A stretch of 64,000 nucleotides of DNA, taken from positions 176,001 to 240,000 of the forward strand of contig NZ_PDNI01000074.1 of assembly GCF_002925845.1 (NCBI RefSeq). The letters are read 5' to 3'. The notes below the pieces were generated by a model that made no database searches, was not told where the DNA came from, and was given only the letters and a program-made list of their open reading frames with translations. Positions 51,890 through 61,295 of the stretch are shown piece after piece (within the stretch, counting starts at the first letter, position 1; every line of letters starts with the position of its first letter). The translations under genes and the position numbers were made by a program. The DNA is from Roseovarius nitratireducens. Lineage in GTDB: Bacteria > Pseudomonadota > Alphaproteobacteria > Rhodobacterales > Rhodobacteraceae.

Positions 51890-51903
51890 TTGACACAGAT
51901 CAA
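51890..51903 (+). promoter_or_regulatory. FNR box for ccoNOQP
   Basis: TTGAC-ACAG-ATCAA, centre 51896.5, about 101 bases from the ccoN ATG. A candidate -10 (CATTAA) lies near 51926-51931. Start of transcription near 51938 would give a leader of about 60 bases. Confidence 0.75.
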
Positions 51904-51997
51904 GGTTTGTTGACTCGGGTGCTCCCATTAAGTGCACAGTTAAACGTGCGTGCGCCGGTCATGGCGAGTCGCGCGGTCGAAGACGAAGGGACGCAAC

Positions 51998-53602
51998 ATG
52001 ACGAATTACATCAAGCTGATTGCGCTTGGCCTGATAACGCTCTTCGCGTTGATCGCTGCCAATTACGCGCGTGATCTGGCCTACCTGATCAACGCGCTTA
52101 CCGTGGCGCTGATCTCCGGCGGGCTGTTTCTGTGGGTACTCAAGCACACCGACGAGCCGGAGGTGCGAGTCGACCTGTCCGGCGAATACATGGACGGCGT
52201 GGTGCGCGCCGGGGTGGTGGCCACCTGCCTCTGGGGCGTCGTGGGCTTTCTCGCGGGCACGTTCATCGCCTTTCAGCTCGCCTTTCCGGAGCTCAATTTC
52301 GAGTGGGCGCAGGGCTATGCCAATTTCGGGCGGCTGCGTCCGCTGCACACTTCGGCCGTGATCTTCGCCTTCGGCGGCAACGCGCTCATTGCCACGTCTT
52401 TCTACGTGGTGCAGCGCACCTCGGCGGCGCGGTTGTGGGGCGGCAACCTCGCGTGGTTCGTGTTCTGGGGCTATCAGATTGTCATCGTTCTGGCCGCCAC
52501 CGGCTACCTGCTGGGTGCCACCCAATCCAAGGAATACGCCGAGCCGGAATGGTACGTTGACTGGTGGCTGACCATCGTCTGGCTTGCCTATCTCGCCGTG
52601 TTCCTCGGCACGATCGTCAAGAGAAAAGAGCCGCATATCTACGTGGCCAACTGGTTCTACCTGTCGTTCATCATAACGGTGGCGATGCTGCACGTGGTCA
52701 ACAACCTGTCGATCCCGGTCTCGATCTGGGGCTCCAAATCGGTCCAGGTGTTTTCGGGTGTGCAGGACGCGATGGTGCAGTGGTGGTACGGCCATAACGC
52801 CGTGGGCTTCTTTCTCACCGCCGGGTTCCTGGGGATGATGTACTACTTCGTCCCGAAACAGGCAGAACGCCCGGTGTTCAGCTACAAGCTGTCGATCATC
52901 CACTTCTGGGCACTTATCTTCATCTATATCTGGGCTGGTCCGCACCACCTGCACTACACGGCGCTGCCCGACTGGGCCTCGACGCTGGGCATGGTGTTCT
53001 CGATCGTGCTGTGGATGCCGTCCTGGGGCGGGATGATCAACGGCCTGATGACGCTCTCGGGCGCGTGGGACAAGCTGCGCACCGATCCGATCATCCGGAT
53101 GATGGTGATCTCCATCGGTTTTTACGGCATGTCCACCTTCGAGGGGCCGATGATGTCCATCCGCGCGGTCAACTCGCTGTCGCACTATACCGACTGGACG
53201 ATCGGGCACGTGCACTCGGGTGCGCTTGGCTGGAACGGCATGATCACCTTCGGTGCGCTCTACTTCCTGGTGCCAAAACTGTGGAACCGTGAGCGGCTTT
53301 ACAGCCTGAGCCTCGTGAGCTGGCACTTCTGGCTCGCCACGATCGGCATCATTCTCTACGCCGCCGCCATGTGGGTGACGGGGATCATGGAGGGCCTGAT
53401 GTGGCGCGAGGTGGATGCGAACGGCTTCCTTGTGAACTCTTTCGCCGACACCGTGGCCGCGAAACTGCCGATGTATATCGTGCGCGGTCTGGGCGGGGTG
53501 CTCTACGTCACCGGTGCCGTGATCATGTGCTACAACCTCTGGATGACTGTGAAGCGTTCGCCGGCCGTCGCGGCCACGAACCACACAGTCCCGGCTGAAT
53601 AA
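51998..53602 (+). CDS. ccoN: cbb3 cytochrome oxidase subunit I
   Basis: A 534-residue heme-copper oxidase core, type C, with about 12 membrane helices. His ligands are visible in [11 protein letters not shown] (low-spin heme), [20 protein letters not shown] and [13 protein letters not shown]. It reduces oxygen to water with high affinity. First gene of ccoNOQP, 15 bases before ccoO. Confidence 0.96.
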   Translation: MTNYIKLIALGLITLFALIAANYARDLAYLINALTVALISGGLFLWVLKHTDEPEVRVDLSGEYMDGVVRAGVVATCLWGVVGFLAGTFIAFQLAFPELNFEWAQGYANFGRLRPLHTSAVIFAFGGNALIATSFYVVQRTSAARLWGGNLAWFVFWGYQIVIVLAATGYLLGATQSKEYAEPEWYVDWWLTIVWLAYLAVFLGTIVKRKEPHIYVANWFYLSFIITVAMLHVVNNLSIPVSIWGSKSVQVFSGVQDAMVQWWYGHNAVGFFLTAGFLGMMYYFVPKQAERPVFSYKLSIIHFWALIFIYIWAGPHHLHYTALPDWASTLGMVFSIVLWMPSWGGMINGLMTLSGAWDKLRTDPIIRMMVISIGFYGMSTFEGPMMSIRAVNSLSHYTDWTIGHVHSGALGWNGMITFGALYFLVPKLWNRERLYSLSLVSWHFWLATIGIILYAAAMWVTGIMEGLMWREVDANGFLVNSFADTVAAKLPMYIVRGLGGVLYVTGAVIMCYNLWMTVKRSPAVAATNHTVPAE

Positions 53603-53616
53603 GGAGGGCCGGAGAG

Positions 53617-54342
53617 ATGGCAATTCTGGACAAACACGCAATCCTGGAAAAGAACGTCACGCTTCTGGCGATCTTTGCCTTCCTCGTGGTCACCATCGGG
53701 GGGATCGTGCAGATCGCCCCGCTGTTCTGGCTCGAGAACACCATCGAGGACGTGGAGGGCATGCGCCCCTACTCGCCGCTGGAACTGGCCGGGCGCGACA
53801 TCTACGTCCGCGAGGGCTGTTACGTCTGCCACAGCCAGATGGTGCGCCCGATGCGCGACGAGGTCGAACGCTACGGCCATTACAGCCTCGCGGCGGAGTC
53901 GAAATACGACCACCCGTTCCAGTGGGGCTCCAAGCGCACGGGGCCTGACCTCGCGCGCGTCGGCGGGCGCTACTCGGACGCATGGCACGTCGATCACCTG
54001 CGCGATCCACAAGCGGTGGTGCCCGAATCGGTGATGCCGAAATACGGCTTCCTTGAGGATCGGCTGATCGACGGCAAACACGTCGCCGACCTGCTCGAGA
54101 CGCACAGCCTCGTGGGCGTGCCCTATACCGACGAGATGATCGAGAACGCGGTGGCAGACTTCCGGGCGCAGGCCGATCCGGACGCCGATACCGAGGGGCT
54201 GCTCGCGCGCTACCCCAAGGCGCAGGTGCGCAATTTCGACGGCCGCCCCGGCATCTCGGAGAGCGACGCGCTGATCGCGTACCTGCAGATGCTGGGCACG
54301 CTGGTCGATTTCTCGACCTTCACCCCCGTTGCAAGCCGCTGA
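53617..54342 (+). CDS. ccoO: cbb3 oxidase monoheme cytochrome c subunit II
   Basis: A 241-residue subunit with one N-terminal membrane helix (residues 15-36) and a periplasmic heme c domain, C68-Y-V-C71-H72 in [14 protein letters not shown]; distal Met likely in VMPKYG. It passes electrons from CcoP to CcoN. Twelve bases before ccoQ. Confidence 0.95.
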   Translation: MAILDKHAILEKNVTLLAIFAFLVVTIGGIVQIAPLFWLENTIEDVEGMRPYSPLELAGRDIYVREGCYVCHSQMVRPMRDEVERYGHYSLAAESKYDHPFQWGSKRTGPDLARVGGRYSDAWHVDHLRDPQAVVPESVMPKYGFLEDRLIDGKHVADLLETHSLVGVPYTDEMIENAVADFRAQADPDADTEGLLARYPKAQVRNFDGRPGISESDALIAYLQMLGTLVDFSTFTPVASR

Positions 54343-54354
54343 GGAGGACAGAAG

Positions 54355-54549
54355 ATGGAAACCTATTCCCTGCTGCGCCAATTCGCCGATAGCTGGATGT
54401 TGCTGGTGCTCTTTGCCTTCTTCATCGGGGTAGTGATCTGGGTGTTCCGCCCCGGCGCCACGAAGAAATACGAGAACCCGGCGAACATCCCCTTCCGGCA
54501 CGAAGACAAACCGGCATCCGATCGCGATGCCGACGCCAAGGAGGCGTAA
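54355..54549 (+). CDS. ccoQ: cbb3 oxidase small subunit CcoQ
   Basis: A 64-residue one-helix protein (about residues 14-33, WMLLVLFAFFIGVVIWVFRP) with a short polar tail (YENPANIPFRHEDK). CcoQ stabilises CcoP in the complex. Located between ccoO and ccoP, three bases before the latter. Confidence 0.93.
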   Translation: METYSLLRQFADSWMLLVLFAFFIGVVIWVFRPGATKKYENPANIPFRHEDKPASDRDADAKEA

Positions 54550-54552
54550 GAC

Positions 54553-55422
54553 ATGGCCAAGAAACCGACCAATAAACAGGAACCGGATACCACCGGCCAC
54601 GAGTGGGACGGGATCAAGGAATACAACAATCCCCTTCCGCGCTGGTGGGTCTGGGTGTTCTACGCCACCATCATCTGGGGGATCTGGTACGTGATCGCCT
54701 ATCCCGCATGGCCGCTCATCAACGAGGCGACGGCGGGCTACAAGGGCTGGTCGACCCGCGCCAACGTGGCCGCCGAGATCGAGGCCGCAAAAGAGGCCAA
54801 TGCCGAGATCAATACCCGGCTGGCCTCGGTCGAACTCGAAGAAATCCCGACGGACGAGGAACTCAACAGCTACGCCGTTTCTGCCGGGGCCGCGGTCTTT
54901 CGCACCTGGTGCGCGCAATGCCACGGCTCGGGCGCGGCGGGCGTGAAGGCGGGCGGCTATCCCAACCTGCTGGACAATGCCTGGCTCTGGGGTGGCACGC
55001 TGGACGATATTCGGTACACCATCGCTCACGGTATCCGCAACGACGAGGACCCGGATGCGCGCTGGTCGCAGATGCCCGCCTTCGGTGACATCCTCGACAG
55101 CGAATCGATCGACCAGGTGGTGAATTACGTGATGTCGCTCTCGGGCGCGCCGCAGGACGCCACGGCCGCTGCGGCAGGCGAGGAGATATTCCTCGACAAC
55201 TGTGCCGCCTGCCACGGCGACGCGGGCGGGGGCGACATCTACCAGGGTGCCCCGAACCTCGTCGACGCCATCTGGCTCTATGGTGGGGATTACGACACGA
55301 TCCGCGAGACCGTGACCAATGCGCGCTTTGGCATCATGCCGCCGATGGGCGGGGCCGACCTCAGCGAGGCCGAGACGCGCGCCGTTGCCGTCTATGTCCA
55401 CCAACTGGGTGGTGGCCAGTAA
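54553..55422 (+). CDS. ccoP: cbb3 oxidase diheme cytochrome c subunit III
   Basis: A 289-residue subunit: N-terminal membrane helix (residues 32-52), then two cytochrome c domains with C120-A-Q-C123-H124 and C217-A-A-C220-H221 heme sites and Met ligands in QMPAFGD and GIMPPMG. It accepts electrons from soluble cytochrome c. Last gene before the terminator. Confidence 0.95.
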   Translation: MAKKPTNKQEPDTTGHEWDGIKEYNNPLPRWWVWVFYATIIWGIWYVIAYPAWPLINEATAGYKGWSTRANVAAEIEAAKEANAEINTRLASVELEEIPTDEELNSYAVSAGAAVFRTWCAQCHGSGAAGVKAGGYPNLLDNAWLWGGTLDDIRYTIAHGIRNDEDPDARWSQMPAFGDILDSESIDQVVNYVMSLSGAPQDATAAAAGEEIFLDNCAACHGDAGGGDIYQGAPNLVDAIWLYGGDYDTIRETVTNARFGIMPPMGGADLSEAETRAVAVYVHQLGGGQ

Positions 55423-55433
55423 GCGCAAAGAGA

Positions 55434-55463
55434 TACCCCGGGCCCGTTCCTGGGCCCGGGGTA
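55434..55463 (+). terminator. Hairpin after ccoNOQP
   Basis: Perfect 12-bp stem TACCCCGGGCCC / GGGCCCGGGGTA with loop GTTCCT, 12 bases after the ccoP stop. Confidence 0.65.
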
Positions 55464-55549
55464 AGGTGCCGGTCCTTCCGTCCTGTTCGCGCGTTTCCAG
55501 GAAGGGCCGGCACCGATAGCGCCGACAGAAGAAACGCCTTGCCAACCTC

Positions 55550-55568
55550 GGGCCCCGTTTCGGGGCCC
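55550..55568. terminator. Second hairpin downstream of cco
   Basis: GGGCCCCG-TTT-CGGGGCCC, followed on the plus strand by TTGTC. It is also just past the stop codon of the minus-strand small ORF at 55583, so it may act in both directions. Confidence 0.45.
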
Positions 55569-55582
55569 TTGTCATGTGTGGC

Positions 55583-55750
55583 TCAGACCCTGCGACGGGC
55601 GATGAGGTGGGCCTCCAACTCTGCACTGTCGCGCAGGTCCGAGCGGTCCGCCAAGGGCCGGTGGGGCCGGTTTTGATGGCGGTGGCGCGCGCCGTTCGCG
55701 GTGTCGGTGCGAGTGGCGATATTGAAAGTATTTGCCAGAATTCCGAGCAT
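55583..55750 (-). CDS. Small hypothetical protein, divergent from LysR
   Basis: A 55-residue frame (begins MLGILANTFNIATR, ends EAHLIARRRV) with AAAGGA seven bases before the ATG, a hairpin past the stop, and a position divergent from the LysR gene at 55854. It is His/Arg-rich with an acidic middle, no export signal. I do not recognise it. Confidence 0.45.
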   Translation of the reverse strand: MLGILANTFNIATRTDTANGARHRHQNRPHRPLADRSDLRDSAELEAHLIARRRV

Positions 55751-55853
55751 GATCGTGTCCTTTCATCTGCTGCTGTTCTGCCATTCAATATGGGGAAATG
55801 TGGCTCCTCACGCGACTCTGGAAAATTTTCGATCCGTAAGGTAGGCTTACATC

Positions 55854-56771
55854 ATGGATTGGCATACCCTTCCTTCGCTGACCGCTTTGCGTGCCTTCGC
55901 GGCCCTGGCCGAGACCGGCAGCACCGCCGCCGCCGGCGCGCGGCTAAACGTGAGCCACGCCGCCGTCAGCCAACAGGTCAGGCAGCTTGAGGCGCATCTG
56001 GGCGTGGCGCTTGTCGACCGGTCGGGGCGCCAGTCACGGTTGACGGCGGAGGGGCGCGTCCTTGCTGATGCGCTGAACCTCGGGTTCGGGGCTATTGCCC
56101 GTGCGGTCGAGGCGCTGACCGGTGCTGATGCCGAGCGCCCGCTGCAGATATCGACGACGCCGAGTTTTGCTGCGCACTGGCTCATGCCCTGCCTCAGCGA
56201 GTTCCGGCAGGCGCATCCGCAAATCGACCTGATGATCGACCCGACGCCGCGGCTCGTGGAGATGGAGCCGGGCGGCATCGACATCGCCGTGCGGTATGGC
56301 ACAGGCCACTGGCCGGGGCTGGAGGCGGAGTTGCTGTTTCGCTCGCCCATCGTCGCGGTGGCGGCGCCGCACCTGGTCGAAGACAAGCGGATCGACTGCC
56401 CCGCGGACCTTGCCGATCTGCCTTGGTTGCAGGAATTCGGCACCAACGAGGCGAGCGACTGGCTGCGTCGGCGGGGCGTGGTCAAGGAACGTGCCGCCGG
56501 GCTGGTGCAGGTGCCGGGCAACCTGTTGCTCGACGGGTTGCGCAACGGGCAGGGCGTGGCGGTGACGGTGCGCGAATGGGTGCGTCAGGATATCACATCC
56601 GGTCGACTGCGGCTTTTGTTCGAGGATCAAGAGGAGGCGGGCTATCATGTTGTTACGCGCCCCGGCGTGCTGCGCCCGCCTGCAAAGGCTTTCGTTACGT
56701 GGCTACGGCGGCAGGCGCGAAAGACGGTGCCGCTCAAAGAGTTGTCCGTGAGCAAGACGCAAGCGAAATAG
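55854..56771 (+). CDS. LysR-family (GcvA-like) transcriptional regulator
   Basis: A 305-residue LysR regulator: MDWHTLPSLTALRAFAALAE start, HTH STAAAGARLNVSHAAVSQQV and inducer domain with STTPSFAAHWLMPCL and GIDIAVRYGTG, the pattern of GcvA-type members. It is between ccoNOQP and ccoG; whether it regulates oxidase assembly is unknown. It may control the divergent small ORF. Confidence 0.85.
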   Translation: MDWHTLPSLTALRAFAALAETGSTAAAGARLNVSHAAVSQQVRQLEAHLGVALVDRSGRQSRLTAEGRVLADALNLGFGAIARAVEALTGADAERPLQISTTPSFAAHWLMPCLSEFRQAHPQIDLMIDPTPRLVEMEPGGIDIAVRYGTGHWPGLEAELLFRSPIVAVAAPHLVEDKRIDCPADLADLPWLQEFGTNEASDWLRRRGVVKERAAGLVQVPGNLLLDGLRNGQGVAVTVREWVRQDITSGRLRLLFEDQEEAGYHVVTRPGVLRPPAKAFVTWLRRQARKTVPLKELSVSKTQAK

Positions 56772-56790
56772 ATCGATTCAGGAGTCAGGA

Positions 56791-56804
56791 TTGATGCAGG
56801 TCAA
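56791..56804 (+). promoter_or_regulatory. FNR box for ccoGHIS
   Basis: TTGAT-GCAG-GTCAA, one change from consensus. Centre 56797.5 is about 70 bases from the ccoG start codon, which fits activation and a short leader. Confidence 0.7.
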
Positions 56805-56866
56805 AGTTACGGGCCCCGCATCCTGTCAAAAGACGATCAACAGATGCAAGATATCGGAGTGTCTCC

Positions 56867-58303
56867 GTGGCCGATTCCCAGCCCAATGCCCCCCAATCCC
56901 TCTATGCCGCGCGTGAGCCGGTCTTTCCCAGGAAGGTGTACGGCAAGTTCCGCAACCTGAAATGGGTGATCATGGCCGTTACCCTCGGCATCTATTACCT
57001 CACCCCGTGGATTCGCTGGGATCGGGGGCCGAGTCTTCCGGATCAGGCAGTTCTGCTCGATCTGGCTGAGCGGCGGTTCTTCTTCTTCTGGATCGAGATC
57101 TGGCCGCATGAATTCTACTTCGTTGCCGGCCTGCTGGTGATGGCTGGCCTGGGGCTGTTCCTGTTCACCTCGGCGCTTGGCCGGGTGTGGTGCGGCTATG
57201 CCTGCCCGCAGACCGTGTGGACCGATCTGTTTATCCTGGTGGAACGCTGGATCGAGGGTGATCGCAATGCCCGGCTGCGCCTGCACAGGCAGAAGAAATG
57301 GGATGTCCGTAAGGCGCGGCTGCGAGTGACCAAATGGATCACGTGGGCCTTGATCGCGGTGGCGACGGGGGGCGCGTGGGTGTTTTATTTCACGGATGCA
57401 CCAACACTCCTGGTCGACCTGTTCACGCTCGACGCGCATCCCATCGCCTATACCACCATCGCCGTTCTGACCGGCACGACCTTTTTCTTCGGCGGTTTCG
57501 CGCGCGAACAGATATGCATCTATGCCTGCCCCTGGCCGCGCATTCAGGCCGCGATGATGGACGAGGACACGCTGACCGTGGGCTACCGCGAATGGCGTGG
57601 CGAGCCGCGCAAGAATTCAGAAGAGGTCAAGGCCGGGGCCGCGCAGGGTGACTGCATCGACTGCATGGCCTGCGTCAACGTCTGCCCCGTGGGCATCGAC
57701 ATTCGCGATGGCCAGCAGCTTGAATGCATCACCTGTGCGCTGTGCATCGACGCCTGCGACGACGTGATGGCCAGGATTGGCAAGCCGCGCGGGCTAATCG
57801 ACTACATGGCGTTCACCGACGAGGAGCGCGAGCGCGCGGGCCAGCCGGCCAAACCGATCTGGAAGCACGTTTTCCGCCCGCGCACCATTCTCTATACGGC
57901 GCTTTGGTCGCTGGTGGGGCTGGGTCTTGTCTTTGCGTTGTTCATCCGCTCCGACATCGACCTGACGGTGGCGCCGGTGCGCAACCCGACCTATGTCACC
58001 CTGTCGGATGGCGAAATCCGCAATATCTACGAGGTGCGCCTGCGCAACATGAAGCACGAGCCGACGCGCTTCAAATTCAGCGTGAAGGGCGATCCGACGC
58101 TGTTCATCACGCTGGAGGGCACGCCTTATACTTCGGTCGAGGTGGCGCCCGACGAGATGAAGCTTCAGCGTGTCTACGTCACCGCGCCGCCGAATTCGGC
58201 CCCGGCACAGGCCGAGAGTACCGATATCCGCATCTGGGTCGAGGATACCGGCAGCGGCACGCGCGATTACAAGGACACGGTCTTCAACGGACGGGGGCAA
58301 TGA
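56867..58303 (+). CDS. ccoG: cbb3 oxidase assembly protein CcoG (copper reductase-like)
   Basis: A 478-residue membrane iron-sulfur protein: several helices in the N-terminal half, polyferredoxin motifs GYACPQTVW, IYACPWPRIQ, two 4Fe-4S sets DCIDCMACVNVCPVGID and LECITCALCIDACDD, and a C-terminal periplasmic Ig-like domain. CcoG reduces Cu(II) so that copper can be inserted in CcoN. GTG start at 56867. First gene of ccoGHIS; its stop overlaps ccoH by four bases. Confidence 0.93.
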   Translation: MADSQPNAPQSLYAAREPVFPRKVYGKFRNLKWVIMAVTLGIYYLTPWIRWDRGPSLPDQAVLLDLAERRFFFFWIEIWPHEFYFVAGLLVMAGLGLFLFTSALGRVWCGYACPQTVWTDLFILVERWIEGDRNARLRLHRQKKWDVRKARLRVTKWITWALIAVATGGAWVFYFTDAPTLLVDLFTLDAHPIAYTTIAVLTGTTFFFGGFAREQICIYACPWPRIQAAMMDEDTLTVGYREWRGEPRKNSEEVKAGAAQGDCIDCMACVNVCPVGIDIRDGQQLECITCALCIDACDDVMARIGKPRGLIDYMAFTDEERERAGQPAKPIWKHVFRPRTILYTALWSLVGLGLVFALFIRSDIDLTVAPVRNPTYVTLSDGEIRNIYEVRLRNMKHEPTRFKFSVKGDPTLFITLEGTPYTSVEVAPDEMKLQRVYVTAPPNSAPAQAESTDIRIWVEDTGSGTRDYKDTVFNGRGQ

Positions 58304-58764
58304 TGGCGGAACGACAGATCACCGGGCGGCACGTGCTGATAGGCTTCGTGGCGGCCTTCAGCGTCATCATCGGGGTCAATCTCGTGCTGGCCTATTCGGC
58401 GGTGCGCACCTTTCCGGGGCTGGAGGTGAGAAACGGCTATATTGCCAGCCAGACCTTCAACGAGCGCAAGGCCGCGCAGGAGGCACTGGGCTGGATACTG
58501 GCCGCCGAGGCGCAGGGCGGGCTTTTGTTGCTGCGGTTCACCGATGAGAGCGGGCAGCCCGTAAGACCCGCGAGCGTCGAGGCGACGGTGGGCCGGGCAA
58601 CCGAGGATCACGAGGATATCTCGGCCCGGCTCACCTATACCGGGCAGGCCTTCGAAGCACCGGTTATGCTGGGAGCAGGCAAGTGGATCCTTCGGCTGAG
58701 AGCCTATTCCGCCGACGGCACACTGTTCCAGCAACGCCGCGAGATTCTGATGGATCGGGGCTAG
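58300..58764 (+). CDS. ccoH: cbb3 oxidase assembly protein CcoH (FixH)
   Basis: A 154-residue protein of the FixH family: one N-terminal membrane helix (residues 11-32) and a periplasmic domain of beta type. Participates in cbb3 assembly. The ATGATG start overlaps ccoG's TGA; I use 58300 although 58303 is equally possible. Three bases before ccoI. Confidence 0.87.
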   Translation: MMAERQITGRHVLIGFVAAFSVIIGVNLVLAYSAVRTFPGLEVRNGYIASQTFNERKAAQEALGWILAAEAQGGLLLLRFTDESGQPVRPASVEATVGRATEDHEDISARLTYTGQAFEAPVMLGAGKWILRLRAYSADGTLFQQRREILMDRG

Positions 58765-58767
58765 GGG

Positions 58768-60951
58768 ATGACCGCCACGATGCGCCCTGCACCTTCGGCC
58801 TGTCCGGCCTGCGCCGCCGCCCCGGCGGCCGAGGCGCTGGCCGCGCGCGATCTGCCGGACGCGCGGATCGCCCTGTCGCTGCCGACGATCCATTGCGCGG
58901 CCTGCATCTCGAAGATCGAGAGCGCGCTGGACGCGCACCCGCAGGTGCGCTCGGCGCGGGTCAACCTCACCCTCAAACGGGCCAGCATCGACGCCGCCCC
59001 CGGTGTGACGGCGGATGAGATGCGTGCCCTTGTCGAGCGGCTGGGCTACGAGGCGCACGAGCTTGATGCCGGTACGCTCAACGCCACCGCAACCGACAAG
59101 GCGGGTCGTGATCTCTTGATGCGGCTGGCGGTGGCGGGATTTGCCGCGATGAACGTCATGCTGCTGTCGATCTCGGTCTGGTCCGGGGCCGATGCTGCGA
59201 CGCGCGACCTGTTTCACTGGATATCCGCCGCGATCACCCTGCCTGCTATCGCGTTTTCGGGCATGCCATTCTTTCGCAATGCATGGGCTGCGCTGCGGCA
59301 GGGGCGGCTCAACATGGACGTGCCGATCACGCTGGCGATCGTTCTGGCGGTGATCACCTCGCTGTGGGAGACATCGCTTTCCGGCGAGCACGCCTATTTC
59401 GACGCGGCCATCGCGCTCACCTTCTTCCTGCTTGCCGGGCGTTATCTCGATCATCGCACCCGTGCCATCGCGCGCTCTGCCGCCGAGGAGCTGACCGCGC
59501 TCGAAGTACCACGCGCGACGCGGTTGCACGATGGCGAGGAAAAGGTTGTCAGCGTCTCGGAGCTTGCGGCGGGTGATCTGGTCCTCGTGCGCCCCGGTGG
59601 GCGGATGCCGGTGGATGGCGAGATCGTCGGCGGCACGTCAGAGATCGACCGCTCTCTCCTGACCGGAGAGACGCGGCCCGTTTTCGCGGGTGAGGGACAG
59701 GCGGTGAGCGCCGGAGAGGTGAACCTCACCGGGCCGCTGACCATCCGTGCCACCGCCGTTGGGGCCGAGACATCGCTGCACCGCATGGCCGACCTGGTGG
59801 CGATCGCGGAATCGGGGCGCTCGCGCTACACCTCGCTCGCTGATCGCGCGGCCAAGCTCTATGCGCCCGGGGTGCATATCCTGGCGGGCCTGAGTTTCCT
59901 CGGCTGGTATCTCTATACGTGGGATTTGCGCACCGCGCTCAACATTGCCGCAGCCGTGCTTATCATCACATGTCCCTGCGCGCTGGGCCTTGCCGTTCCG
60001 GCGGTGACGACGGCGGCGTCGGGGCGGCTTTTCCGGCGCGGCATGCTCATCAAGCACGAAACCGCGCTGGAGCGGTTGGCACAGGTGGACACGGTGGTGT
60101 TCGACAAGACCGGCACGCTGACCGCCGGTACCCCGCGACTCGAGGCACCGGGGACGGTCCCGCCGGAGGCGATGGCGGTGGCGCGCGCGCTGGCCGAGGG
60201 CTCGTCGCACCCGCTGGCCCGCGCCATCGCCGAGGCCGCGCGCGAGGCAGGTGTCGCGGCGGCGAAGGTGAGCGACGTGACAGAGGTGCCGGGCTACGGC
60301 ACCAAGGGCCGCTACGAGGGCCGCGAGGTGCGGCTCGGGCGGGCAAGCTGGACCGGGGCCAAGCCGCGGACGCAAACCGCGAGTTTCCTCGATATGGGCG
60401 GTGGCGGACCGGTGGCGTTTCCATTCACCGACGCGCTGCGCCCCGGTGCGCAAGAGGCGGTCGCGGCGCTGGTGGCCGATGGCAAACGGGTGATCCTGAT
60501 GTCGGGCGATACCGAACCGGCGGTTGCGACCCTCGCGGATCGGCTCGGGATCAAGGAATGGACGGCCGAGGCGCTTCCCGCCGACAAGGCGGCGCGCGTC
60601 GAGGAGCTGGGCGGCGAGGGCGGGCATGTGCTGATGGTGGGTGACGGGCTCAACGACACCGCTGCACTCGCCGCCGCGCATGTCTCGATCTCGCCCGCAT
60701 CGGCGCTCGATGCCGCGCGGGTCGCGTCGGATATCGTGCTGCTGGGCAATGACCTGTCGCCCATCGGTGCGGCCTGTGTGACGGCGCGCTCGGCCACGCG
60801 GCGCATCCGCGAAAACTTCAGGATTGCGACGGTTTACAACATCGTCGCCGTGCCGCTGGCGGTGGCCGGACTCGCCACGCCACTGATCGCGGCCTTGGCC
60901 ATGTCGGCGAGTTCGATTACCGTGTCGCTGAACGCGCTGCGATTGAGGTGA
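58768..60951 (+). CDS. ccoI: P1B-type copper-transporting ATPase CcoI (FixI)
   Basis: A 727-residue P1B-ATPase. An N-terminal CPAC Cys pair and an HMA domain with HCAACISKIE bind Cu(I), followed by the transmembrane CPCALGLAVPAV motif, phosphorylation DKTGTLT, nucleotide-binding SSHPLARAI and GDGLNDTAAL. It moves copper out of the cytoplasm for assembly of the oxidase. Second to last of ccoGHIS. Confidence 0.94.
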   Translation: MTATMRPAPSACPACAAAPAAEALAARDLPDARIALSLPTIHCAACISKIESALDAHPQVRSARVNLTLKRASIDAAPGVTADEMRALVERLGYEAHELDAGTLNATATDKAGRDLLMRLAVAGFAAMNVMLLSISVWSGADAATRDLFHWISAAITLPAIAFSGMPFFRNAWAALRQGRLNMDVPITLAIVLAVITSLWETSLSGEHAYFDAAIALTFFLLAGRYLDHRTRAIARSAAEELTALEVPRATRLHDGEEKVVSVSELAAGDLVLVRPGGRMPVDGEIVGGTSEIDRSLLTGETRPVFAGEGQAVSAGEVNLTGPLTIRATAVGAETSLHRMADLVAIAESGRSRYTSLADRAAKLYAPGVHILAGLSFLGWYLYTWDLRTALNIAAAVLIITCPCALGLAVPAVTTAASGRLFRRGMLIKHETALERLAQVDTVVFDKTGTLTAGTPRLEAPGTVPPEAMAVARALAEGSSHPLARAIAEAAREAGVAAAKVSDVTEVPGYGTKGRYEGREVRLGRASWTGAKPRTQTASFLDMGGGGPVAFPFTDALRPGAQEAVAALVADGKRVILMSGDTEPAVATLADRLGIKEWTAEALPADKAARVEELGGEGGHVLMVGDGLNDTAALAAAHVSISPASALDAARVASDIVLLGNDLSPIGAACVTARSATRRIRENFRIATVYNIVAVPLAVAGLATPLIAALAMSASSITVSLNALRLR

Positions 60952-60954
60952 GCG

Positions 60955-61113
60955 ATGAACGTGCTGGCCTATCTCATCCCGATTTCGCTGATCCTTGGCG
61001 GTCTGGGGCTGGTGTTCTTCATCTACACGGTGCGGTCCAACCAGTACGACGACCCCGAGGGCGATGCCCGGCGCATCCTGACGGATGACTGGGACGAACA
61101 CCCCAAGCCCTGA
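60955..61113 (+). CDS. ccoS: cbb3 oxidase assembly protein CcoS
   Basis: A 52-residue CcoS: one membrane helix (residues 5-24, YLIPISLILGGLGLVFFIYT), then VRSNQYDDPEGDARRIL, the conserved QYDDPEGDA motif of the family. Required for cofactor insertion in cbb3. It follows ccoI by three bases and has no further gene within the operon. Confidence 0.9.
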   Translation: MNVLAYLIPISLILGGLGLVFFIYTVRSNQYDDPEGDARRILTDDWDEHPKP

Positions 61114-61295
61114 CCACCGAGGATCGCGCCGCGGACGGCCTCGCCGCGCACCATCCGTCCGGCAGGCTGACCGGCGCGGCGACGTGGACAAGCGTGCCCG
61201 ATCCGGACTAAACGGTGAGGCATTTCGTCAGCCCCGGCGCGTGGCCGCCATCCGGGGACCGTGGCGAGCCAGTCGGGCGGGCCGGGGAGATCGTT

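Noticed and set aside
53530-55788. 752-codon open frame on the minus strand
   Set aside because: Antisense to ccoO, ccoQ and ccoP; no recognisable domain and highly basic composition.
61114-61295. Possible gene between ccoS and the GltS-like protein
   Set aside because: Frames here are Arg-rich shadows without a ribosome site; only leader sequence of the next gene is likely.
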